In this document: positions 14,131 through 19,434 of the stretch, in pieces | Numbering within the stretch: position 1 is the first letter of the stretch | How the letters are laid out: each line of letters starts with the position of its first letter | Origin: an uncultured Candidatus Melainabacteria bacterium | Lineage (GTDB): Bacteria; Cyanobacteriota; Vampirovibrionia; Gastranaerophilales; Gastranaerophilaceae | DNA length: 23,237 nucleotides | Assembly (NCBI GenBank): GCA_934692295.1 | Contig: CAKUTL010000021.1 | Coordinates: forward strand, 1-23,237 | Reading direction: 5' to 3' | Program-made: the position numbers and the translations under genes | Notes under the pieces: model-generated | Database searches by the model: none | Seen by the model: only the letters and a program-made list of their open reading frames with translations | What the model was told of the DNA's origin: nothing

Positions 14131-14210
14131 GGCAATAAGGAAAAAGGAAATAGGGGAATAAGTTCAATAAAGAAGGCTCTAAGGCACTATGGCATTGAGG
14201 TACTAAGTTC
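14131..14210 (+). repeat. Degenerate 8-nt tandem repeat array, island 2
   Basis: Ten consecutive 8-nt units can be read: GGCAATAA, GGAAAAAG, GAAATAGG, GGAATAAG, TTCAATAA, AGAAGGCT, CTAAGGCA, CTATGGCA, TTGAGGTA, CTAAGTTC. The period is kept although the units differ. Confidence 0.5.
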
Positions 14211-14265
14211 TTTATGTTTTTACGTCATCCTGAGCTAAGTGAAGGATCTCTAGCTAGTGCGTACG

Positions 14266-14331
14266 GTCAGAGATTCTTCGGGTATTTGCTAAATAATCTT
14301 ACTAATTCAACAGTTTATCCCTCAGAATGAC
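14266..14331 (-). repeat. B element copy 2 (66 nt, inverted)
   Basis: On the minus strand it runs from GTCATTCTGAGGG to CCCGAAGAATCTCTGAC. Its first 22 nt are identical to the copy at the end of eno (18647). A short related element (GTCATCCTGAG...GAAGGATCTCT) lies next to it at 14224-14251 in the opposite orientation. Confidence 0.8.
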
Positions 14332-14340
14332 GGAAATTGG

Positions 14341-14404
14341 ATAAGGGGTTCGAGGGCATAGCCCCTGATGACTCGAGTCATTTGGTCATTCGTGTTTTTC
14401 TTTT
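14341..14404 (-). repeat. A element copy 3 (inverted, truncated)
   Basis: On the minus strand it matches the second half of the A elements, including CACGAATGACCAAATG and a perfect palindrome TGACTCGAGTCA, then GGGGCTATGCCC. It stops inside the AAAAGAAAAACACG segment, so the 14-bp hairpin half is missing. Confidence 0.8.
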
Positions 14405-14560
14405 ATTAATATTTTCCCTCGCCCTTTTTAAGAATGTAGGTATGGGTTTCTACTCCAACATTTTATGTTTGAAAAAATGAGCAATCAAACTAGCAAATTT
14501 TATTTTTATGTGTGTTAACATGAAAAAATAAAATTACTTAACTCACAAAAAGGAGAAAAT

Positions 14561-15001
14561 ATGAACGTAAATTTTAACCCTAATGCTCAATCAACAAACT
14601 TCGGAATGGCTATTAAAATAGATCCAAATGCAAAAGCTATTCTTAAAAAACAAACAGCAGACCTTTCTAGTAGTAGTTTTGAAAACTTTTGGAAATCTTT
14701 TGATGAAGCTATTGAAAGACAAGCAGAGAATCCTGTGGATATTATTATTAGAAAATGCAATCATCGCAAAGCTTTAGCTGCTGAAGTTGTTGATAATGGC
14801 CGTGAACCTTTAGAAAATACAGTTTATTCTCAAGGTTTTATTTTCCCTAGCAAAATGAAATTTATAAATAAAGCTGAAAAAAGAGCAGACACTCTAAAGG
14901 ATTTAAATCAACGCTTGGATAAATATACTGAAGCTGTTAAAGATGATTATTTAACTGCGATTGAAAAACAAGCAGGTGAAGGGCTAGACCTTGAAGTTTA
15001 G
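14561..15001 (+). CDS. Lineage-type protein of unknown function (NFNPN N-terminus)
   Basis: The 146-residue soluble protein begins with MNVNFNPNAQSTNFGMAIK, a style of N-terminus that recurs in this window: QSTNFG here compares with QSTSFT in the protein at 5962-7350, and NFNPN is shared with the one at 19435. The remainder is charged and mostly helical, with no membrane segment, signal peptide or recognised domain. A good AAGGAGAAAAT ribosome site fixes the start. Its stop overlaps the stop of the convergent minus-strand gene by 4 nt. Function unknown. I consider it a real gene because of the ribosome site and the shared N-terminal pattern. Confidence 0.75.
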   Translation: MNVNFNPNAQSTNFGMAIKIDPNAKAILKKQTADLSSSSFENFWKSFDEAIERQAENPVDIIIRKCNHRKALAAEVVDNGREPLENTVYSQGFIFPSKMKFINKAEKRADTLKDLNQRLDKYTEAVKDDYLTAIEKQAGEGLDLEV

Positions 15002-15387
15002 TCTTCTCTTGATGGAATAAAAGCCAAAACTAATACCGGAACAACAAAAAGCAAAACTACAGTCAAGAAAAATAACCAAATAGAACCTCCGATTTTTGGT
15101 AAAAGTGGAGAAATAATTTCCGCATCAAAACTTAGAACAATGGCGATGAGTATTGAAATTGGAAGATTTTTTATGCAGTCAAAAATTCTTTTTTTGTAAT
15201 TGAAAGTAACAAATATTTTCATCAGGAATAAAACCCCGATTGTCAACGGTACAAGTCTGAAATTGTGCGACATTGCAGCGAATAATCCAACACCAAGAAT
15301 GATATACAAACTAACTAAAATAATGTAATTTATAACAAATGTGCTTTGGTCAATTCTACCTTTTGGGTTAAAAATATTATTACTCAT
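14998..15387 (-). CDS. Small multi-pass membrane protein, DUF805-like
   Basis: The 129-residue protein has four hydrophobic segments. The N-terminus NIFNPKGRIDQSTFVINYII (residues 4-23) resembles the GRIxRxxF entry motif of DUF805 proteins. YKKRIFDCIKN (about 65-75) sits where that family has RRLHDIGKSG. The match is partial, so the family assignment is tentative; the function of DUF805 is unknown. I chose ATG 15387, preceded by CGAGGAGAAATT, instead of an upstream ATG at 15447 that would add 20 residues reading through this ribosome site. Its stop codon overlaps that of the gene at 14561-15001 (positions 14998-15001). Confidence 0.7.
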   Translation of the reverse strand: MSNNIFNPKGRIDQSTFVINYIILVSLYIILGVGLFAAMSHNFRLVPLTIGVLFLMKIFVTFNYKKRIFDCIKNLPISILIAIVLSFDAEIISPLLPKIGGSIWLFFLTVVLLFVVPVLVLAFIPSRED

Positions 15388-15445
15388 AATTTCTCCTCGT
15401 GAATTGATTATAACACTTTTTAAAAATTTAACAAACATGTAAAAC

Positions 15446-15475
15446 AAAAGGTCGGACTATATAGCCCGACCTTTT
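15446..15475 (-). terminator. Terminator of the winged-helix gene
   Basis: AAAAGGTCGG (15446-15455) and CCGACCTTTT (15466-15475) form a perfect 10-bp stem around a 10-nt, itself partly palindromic, loop. On the minus strand it lies 20 nt after the stop codon at 15496 and ends in TTTTGTTTT. It also lies upstream of the DUF805-like gene, so the two minus-strand genes are probably separate units. Confidence 0.8.
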
Positions 15476-15495
15476 AAATTTTGGTTTCAACTCAA

Positions 15496-15723
15496 TTAAA
15501 CTAATTTAACTGTAACTGATTTTGGTTTTTGAGTATAAGAGATTTTGTCTTCTCTTGATAACCAACCTAAACCCATGTAAGTAAAGTTATCATCTAAATC
15601 CATATCTTTTCTTAATTTGTTGATAGTAACTTCACCTTTGTCAGATAGGTAGTTGTAAATTTTACCTGCTGATTCAATAATTTGAGTTTGCATTTCTTTT
15701 TGTTCTTTTCTGCTTGTAAACAT
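15496..15723 (-). CDS. Winged helix-turn-helix protein (DUF2582 family)
   Basis: This 75-residue protein is the size of a single small winged-helix domain. The pattern AGKIYNYLSDKGEVTINKLRKDMDL followed by YMGLGWLSREDKISYTQ and a basic C-terminal strand fits the DUF2582 winged-helix family (PF10771), where the motif is usually AxGWLAREDKI. Members are presumed to bind DNA, but targets are unknown. I chose ATG 15723, because AAAGGAGGT lies 7-8 nt upstream; the longer reading from ATG 15747 would cover this site. A clear terminator follows at 15446-15475. A long AT-rich region lies upstream. Confidence 0.82.
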   Translation of the reverse strand: MFTSRKEQKEMQTQIIESAGKIYNYLSDKGEVTINKLRKDMDLDDNFTYMGLGWLSREDKISYTQKPKSVTVKLV

Positions 15724-16117
15724 TTTTAAAACCTCCTTTAAAATCATAATTTTATACTACTACTTTTTTTTAATTAATGGAATATGTAATTTTATAAAAG
15801 TTTAAAAACTCTGTTATATCAAGGCTTTAAGTTCTTAACATTTCTAAACTTTTCTTTATTATAGCGAAAAATTTAAAAAAGTTTTCATTAAAATAATGTA
15901 TTTTTTATCAAAAACTACACCATTTTATGTATTGATTGGGAAAAAGTGCTAAAATTTAGTAAAAAATACAAATTTTTTGACATTTATTTTTCAAAAATAA
16001 AAATTAAAATGCCCTTATAGTATGTCTTATAGGAATATCCTCAGGATATAATTTTGTCAAAATTTTGAAAATGAAAAAATTGTTCTTAAACAATCAAAAG
16101 ATTGATTTTTGAATAAA
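15724..16117. other. 394-nt AT-rich intergenic region
   Basis: There is no coding evidence. Features seen are TTGACA at 15977-15982 (+) without a well-spaced -10 box, a direct repeat CTTATAG-TATGT-CTTATAG at about 16014-16032, a 7-bp palindrome ATATCCT-C-AGGATAT (16033-16047), and two short hairpins at 16079-16110. The wHTH promoter should lie in 15724-15900 on the minus strand but could not be assigned with confidence. Confidence 0.5.
16074..16094 (-). terminator. Weak terminator of the minus-strand membrane protein gene
   Basis: On the minus strand ATTGTT-TAAG-AACAAT is followed by TTTTT. The stem is only 6 bp and AT-rich. It lies 24 nt after the stop codon at 16118. An adjacent hairpin CAATC-AAAA-GATTG then ATTTTT (16091-16110) could act on the + strand. 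Confidence 0.45.
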
Positions 16118-16555
16118 TTAATACTCTCTTTTCAAGGTTACTATATCAGAATTTGGGTCTTCCATTTGTTTTCTCACGTTCACTATATCCTTGTCAACGT
16201 CTGCTTTTTCGTAGTATTCACTTTTAAAAATTTCTTTAGGATTATTATCTTTCAGAATAAAAGTCAAAAGATAAAAAGCATAACCTTTTGCGTATTTATT
16301 TCCTTTAACTTTTTGTTTCATAAAACTAACGGTGGCAATGTCAGAATATTTTACCAAATTTTTAGTAGATTTAAAGTTTAAAAGATTAATTTTTTCTACA
16401 GTACAAATGTCTTTGGATTTTGAGCAAATTAGAGTTTCATTTTTGTAATTTGTGAGTAATCCTGTGATAATCGCAAGAATTGCAAGTCCGCCTAAAAGTA
16501 TCATCAATATTGAATGTTCACCTTTTTTATCTTGTTCAAGTGTTATTTTGTCCAT
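16118..16555 (-). CDS. Single-pass membrane protein of unknown function
   Basis: The 145-residue protein has a short charged N-terminus (MDKITLEQDKKGEHS), one membrane helix (about 16-36), and a roughly 105-residue polar domain. The domain begins NYKNETLICSKSKDICTVEKINL and contains alternating short strands and charges. This is reminiscent of small bacterial PH-like domains that follow membrane helices, but I cannot assign it. The ATG at 16555 is preceded by AGAAGG at about 7 nt. It is divergent from the HAD phosphatase gene with about 99 nt between start codons, so regulatory sites may be shared. Function unknown. Confidence 0.7.
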   Translation of the reverse strand: MDKITLEQDKKGEHSILMILLGGLAILAIITGLLTNYKNETLICSKSKDICTVEKINLLNFKSTKNLVKYSDIATVSFMKQKVKGNKYAKGYAFYLLTFILKDNNPKEIFKSEYYEKADVDKDIVNVRKQMEDPNSDIVTLKREY

Positions 16556-16629
16556 AGATAACCTTCTTTCAAAATATCAACATTATCCGCTGATACAACA
16601 ATCAATTTATCACAAAAAAGTTCTTGAGG

Positions 16630-16635
16630 TATAAT
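16630..16635 (+). promoter_or_regulatory. Candidate -10 box of the HAD phosphatase gene
   Basis: A consensus TATAAT lies 19 nt before the ATG at 16655, with GAGG between them as the ribosome site. The -35 region (TTTATC, about 17 nt upstream) is poor. Confidence 0.4.
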
Positions 16636-16654
16636 AAATTTTGAGGATTTTATT

Positions 16655-17305
16655 ATGAAAAAAATTGTTATTTTTGATTTAGATGGAACGTTGCTAAACA
16701 CATTGGATGACTTGGCTGACAGTACTAATTATGCCCTTGCAAAGTTTGGTTATCCGACAAGAACAATAGAAGAAGTCAGACAATTTGTGGGAAATGGAGT
16801 TGCAAAGCTAATTGAACGTGCTATTCCGGATGGAAAAAAGAATCCGAATTTTGAAAAATGTTTGGCAATATTTAAAGAAAATTATGCCCAAAACATGTAT
16901 AACAAAACCGCTCCATATGTGGGAATTTTAGAGATGTTATCAAATTTAAAATCTAAAGGTTTAAAAATTGCAGTTGTTTCAAATAAATTTGATTTAGCGG
17001 TAAAAGAATTGTGTAAAAAATATTTTGATGGATATATTGATTTTGCTGCCGGTGAAAACGAAGCTCAAGGAATTAAGAAAAAACCAGCTCCTGACACAGT
17101 TTTTACTGTTCTAAAAGAGTTTGAATTAAATCCTGAAGATGCAGTTTATGTTGGGGATTCCGATGTTGATATTATGACGGCAAAAAATTCTCAAATGCCT
17201 TGTATCAGTGTAACTTGGGGATTTCGTGATGAAGATTTTTTACTCAAAAATGGTGCAACGATTTTAATTAACACCCCGTCAGAGATTTATAGTCATATTG
17301 GTTAA
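16655..17305 (+). CDS. gph: HAD hydrolase, phosphoglycolate phosphatase-like
   Basis: The 216-residue HAD superfamily subclass IA enzyme carries all four motifs: DLDGTLLNT (8-16) with nucleophile D8 and acid/base D10, VVSNK (113-117), the KKPAPD lysine loop (about 142-147) and VGDSDVDIMTA (about 162-172). The small helical cap with FVGNG (44-48) is the form found in phosphoglycolate phosphatase (Gph), which removes 2-phosphoglycolate formed during DNA repair. A related sugar-phosphate or pyrophosphate (PpaX-like) specificity cannot be excluded by sequence alone. The gene starts with a GAGG site 8-9 nt before the ATG and ends 68 nt before enolase. Confidence 0.85.
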   Translation: MKKIVIFDLDGTLLNTLDDLADSTNYALAKFGYPTRTIEEVRQFVGNGVAKLIERAIPDGKKNPNFEKCLAIFKENYAQNMYNKTAPYVGILEMLSNLKSKGLKIAVVSNKFDLAVKELCKKYFDGYIDFAAGENEAQGIKKKPAPDTVFTVLKEFELNPEDAVYVGDSDVDIMTAKNSQMPCISVTWGFRDEDFLLKNGATILINTPSEIYSHIG

Positions 17306-17306
17306 G

Positions 17307-17326
17307 AGTTTCGGCTAGTTGAAACT
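17307..17326 (+). repeat. Hairpin after the HAD gene
   Basis: AGTTTC (17307-17312), an 8-nt loop, then GAAACT (17321-17326), directly after the stop codon. It is not followed by a T-run, so it would be a weak terminator at best. Confidence 0.4.
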
Positions 17327-17339
17327 AACATAAATTTCC

Positions 17340-17364
17340 CCTAAATTTAAACTACAAATTTAGG
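17340..17364 (+). promoter_or_regulatory. Hairpin that would cover the eno ribosome site
   Basis: CCTAAATTT (17340-17348), a 7-nt loop, then AAATTTAGG (17356-17364): perfect 9-bp arms. The 3' arm includes the AGG of the TAGGAGA Shine-Dalgarno, 9 nt before the eno ATG. If it folds in the mRNA it would partly hide the ribosome site. Confidence 0.45.
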
Positions 17365-17373
17365 AGAAAAATT

Positions 17374-18663
17374 ATGTCATCAGCGATTAAAAATATACAT
17401 TCCCGTCAAATTTTAGATTCTCGTGGAAATCCGACTTTAGAGGTCGAAGTTGAATTATATTCTGGAGAAAAAGGGGTTGCATCTGTTCCGTCAGGAGCTT
17501 CTACCGGCAAATTTGAAGCGGTAGAATTACGTGATAAAAACTCTGAAATTTACGGCGGGAAAAGTGTAATGCAGGCAGTAAATAATGTGAATAAAATTAT
17601 TGCCGCAACGCTTATAGGTGATGACATTTCAAAGCAATATGATATTGATAAAAAAATAATCGAACTTGATGGGACTGACAATAAGGGAAATTTGGGCGCA
17701 AATACAGCTTTGGGGGTGTCGCTTGCGTGTGCAAAAGCTGCATCAAAATTTTATGGACAGGAATTGTATGAGTATATCGGCGGAATTTGCGGAAATACTC
17801 TTCCTGTTCCAATGATGAATATTCTGAATGGTGGAGTTCATGCGGATAATGGGTTGGAGTTTCAGGAATTTATGATAGCTCCTGTTGGGGCTGAAAATTT
17901 TTCGCATGCAATGCAGATTGGTGTCGAAATTTTTCACACCTTAAAATCAATCTTGAAAAAAAGAGATTTGCCGGTAGGAGTGGGTGATGAAGGAGGATTT
18001 GCCCCTCGGCTAAAAACAAATATAGAGGCAATTGAGCTAATAATTGAAGCAATTTTAGCAGCAGGTTATTCTACCGATAAAGTGAAAATTTGTTTAGATG
18101 TTGCATCGAGTGAATTTTATAATGGTAACAAATATTTTATCAGAGGTCAGGGTTACTCCAGCGAAGAATTTTTAGAAATTTTAATAAAGTTAGTGGATGA
18201 ATTCCCGATTATATCTATTGAAGACGGTTTGTCGCAAGAAGATTGGGGTGGTTGGGAATTTTTGACAAAGCAGTTAAACGGAAAATGCCAACTTGTCGGA
18301 GATGATTTATTTGTTACGAATTTACGCAGAATCAAAATGGGTGTAGAAAAAAATTGTGCCAATTCTGTCCTTATTAAGCCAAATCAAATTGGTACACTTT
18401 CAGAAACTTTAGATGCTATAAAATTTGCAAAATCAAAAGGTTATACAACTGTAATTTCGCATCGTTCCGGAGAAACTACAGATACCCTTATTGCAGATTT
18501 AGCTGTTGGAGTAAACAGTGGGCAAATTAAAACGGGTTCACTTTCTCGAGGGGAAAGAATTGCAAAATATAACAGGCTCTTAAAAATTGAAGAATTATTA
18601 GGAAATTCTGCAAAATATTTGGGTTTATCTGCATTTAATTTACTCTGTCATTCTGAGGGATAA
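17374..18663 (+). CDS. eno: Enolase
   Basis: Glycolytic enzyme interconverting 2-phosphoglycerate and phosphoenolpyruvate. The 429-residue protein is complete, with SRGNPTLEVEV (16-26), GASTGKFEAVELRD (41-54), the GDEGGFAP loop (204-211), metal ligands D242, E283 and D310 in LDVAS, SIEDG and VGDD, LIKPNQIG (333-340, catalytic Lys), SHRSGETTD (362-370) and SLSRGERIAKYNRLLKIEE (389-407). TAGGAGA lies 8 nt before the ATG. Oddity: the natural end is probably near ...LGLSAFNL, because the last codons (LCHSEG, stop) are encoded by GTCATTCTGAGGGATAA. That is the first half of a dispersed B element found in the other intergenic islands. The element therefore reaches into the coding end without harming conserved residues. 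Confidence 0.97.
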   Translation: MSSAIKNIHSRQILDSRGNPTLEVEVELYSGEKGVASVPSGASTGKFEAVELRDKNSEIYGGKSVMQAVNNVNKIIAATLIGDDISKQYDIDKKIIELDGTDNKGNLGANTALGVSLACAKAASKFYGQELYEYIGGICGNTLPVPMMNILNGGVHADNGLEFQEFMIAPVGAENFSHAMQIGVEIFHTLKSILKKRDLPVGVGDEGGFAPRLKTNIEAIELIIEAILAAGYSTDKVKICLDVASSEFYNGNKYFIRGQGYSSEEFLEILIKLVDEFPIISIEDGLSQEDWGGWEFLTKQLNGKCQLVGDDLFVTNLRRIKMGVEKNCANSVLIKPNQIGTLSETLDAIKFAKSKGYTTVISHRSGETTDTLIADLAVGVNSGQIKTGSLSRGERIAKYNRLLKIEELLGNSAKYLGLSAFNLLCHSEG

Positions 18664-18710
18664 ACTGTAGAGTATGTAATGTTATTTTGCGTTTTACCCG
18701 AAGAAGCTCA
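18647..18710 (+). repeat. B element copy 3, overlapping the eno 3' end
   Basis: It begins GTCATTCTGAGGGATAAACTGT, identical for at least 22 nt to copy 2 (14266-14331, minus strand), and ends TACCCGAAGAAGCTCA. The eno stop TAA (18661-18663) lies inside it. Confidence 0.8.
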
Positions 18711-18713
18711 TGC

Positions 18714-18745
18714 ATAGGGAAAAGGAAATAAGGGAATAAGTTCTT
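18714..18745 (+). repeat. Degenerate 8-nt tandem repeat array, island 3
   Basis: Four units in register: ATAGGGAA, AAGGAAAT, AAGGGAAT, AAGTTCTT. The composition matches the arrays in islands 1 and 2. Confidence 0.45.
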
Positions 18746-18842
18746 TACAATTTTATTTGCTTTACTAAGCCGACATTAAAAATAAGCTGGATTGCTTCGC
18801 CTTCGCTCGCAATGACAGAATTTGAAAAAGGCTTTACACATC

Positions 18843-18877
18843 GTCATTCTGAGGGCTTTTGCCCGAAAGAATCCAGC
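18843..18877 (+). repeat. Short B-type element
   Basis: GTCATTCTGAGGGCTTTTG followed by CCCGAAAGAATCCAGC. It has the same ends as the 66-68 nt B elements, but the middle is reduced to a few bases so that the two halves form a near-continuous hairpin. Confidence 0.65.
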
Positions 18878-18900
18878 TTTTAATTAGGATTTTAAATGAT

Positions 18901-18928
18901 AATGTAGGTTGGGGTTTCTACCCAAACG
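18901..18928. repeat. TTGGG/CCCAA hairpin element
   Basis: AATGTAGGTTGGGG then TTTCTACCCAAACG. TTGGG pairs with CCCAA around a 7-nt loop. A decayed copy lies at 14433-14460. Confidence 0.55.
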
Positions 18929-19035
18929 TTTAATAAGTTCCCTTGCCAAGGGACACTAGCTGAACCGACGAAATGAAGTTGAGTCGCGAGTGTGTCGTAT
19001 GGCTGAGGGTTAGGGAGTTGGTTTGATAATTCAAT

Positions 19036-19148
19036 TGTTCACTTTTTCTTTTTTATTTCGATGAAAAAAGAAAAAGTAGAACCGAAAAAGAAAAACACGA
19101 ATGATTGAATGGCTCGAGTCATCAGGGGCTATGCCCCCGAACCCCTAT
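19036..19148 (+). repeat. A element copy 2 (113 nt, two hairpins)
   Basis: Nearly identical to 12825-12938, including the perfect 14-bp ACTTTTTCTTTTTT hairpin with loop ATTTCGATG. The second hairpin reads GGGGC-TAT-GCCCC where copy 1 has GGGGC-AAC-GCCTC, so the stem stays paired (one G-U) although the bases differ. Confidence 0.85.
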
Positions 19149-19156
19149 CCAAGGTC

Positions 19157-19224
19157 GTCATTCTAAGGGGTAATTAGAGAAAATGAGAATAAAATATTTC
19201 AAAATTACCCGAAGAATCTCTGAC
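19157..19224 (+). repeat. B element copy 5 (68 nt)
   Basis: GTCATTCTAAGGGG to CCCGAAGAATCTCTGAC. It is the same length as copy 1, and the final 38 nt or so are identical to it. It directly follows A element copy 2. Confidence 0.8.
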
Positions 19225-19399
19225 CTGTGCGTTTAGCTTAACCCCTCACCTCAATCCTCTCACCAAGGAGAGGAAGATATTCTCAAAAGATCCTTCGCTT
19301 TACTCAGGATGACATTTGCGTTCTATTTAGTATAGTGATGTTGGAAGAAGAATTTTGTAAATTATTATTAAAAAACGCAATTTTTTTAATTTTGAGTTG

Positions 19400-19422
19400 T
19401 TTATAATTACATAGGTGGAAAA
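19400..19422 (+). promoter_or_regulatory. 23-nt upstream element shared with the gene at 7350
   Basis: TTTATAAT then TACATAGGTGGAAAA. It differs from 7380-7402 (minus) at one base. TATAAT at 19402-19407 fits a -10 box. A separate AAGGA ribosome site stands 6-7 nt before the ATG at 19435, so the AGGTGG inside the element is not needed for that start. Confidence 0.6.
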
Positions 19423-19434
19423 TAAAGGAAAACT

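Larger units (their letters stand above)
14113..14560. other. Repeat island 2 (448 nt without a gene)
   Basis: It contains an 8-nt array (14131-14210), a short B-type element (14224-14251), an inverted 66-nt B element (14266-14331), an inverted truncated A element (14341-14404), a CCCTCGCCC fragment (about 14415-14428) and a decayed GTAGGTTGGGG-type hairpin (14433-14460). The last 90 nt before the next gene are AT-rich and presumably hold its promoter; an AAGGAG ribosome site lies at about 14550. Confidence 0.75.
18664..19434. other. Repeat island 3 (771 nt without a gene)
   Basis: In order it contains the rest of B copy 3, an 8-nt array (18714-18745), a GCTGGATTGCTTCGC...CAATGACAG remnant (18786-18818), a short B-type element (18843-18877), a TTGGG/CCCAA hairpin (18901-18928), a CCCTTG/GAGGGTTAGGGAG segment (18937-19022), A element copy 2 (19036-19148), B copy 5 (19157-19224), a CCCCTCACC...GAGAGG segment (19239-19275) and an inverted short B (19288-19313). 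No terminator for eno stands out. The final 100 nt are AT-rich and hold the promoter of the next gene. Confidence 0.75.

Noticed and set aside
16109..16381. Plus-strand ORF of 90 residues opposite the minus-strand membrane protein
   Set aside because: It is antisense to a gene with a good ribosome site, has a Phe/Ile-rich composition typical of reverse-complement reading, and no ribosome site of its own.
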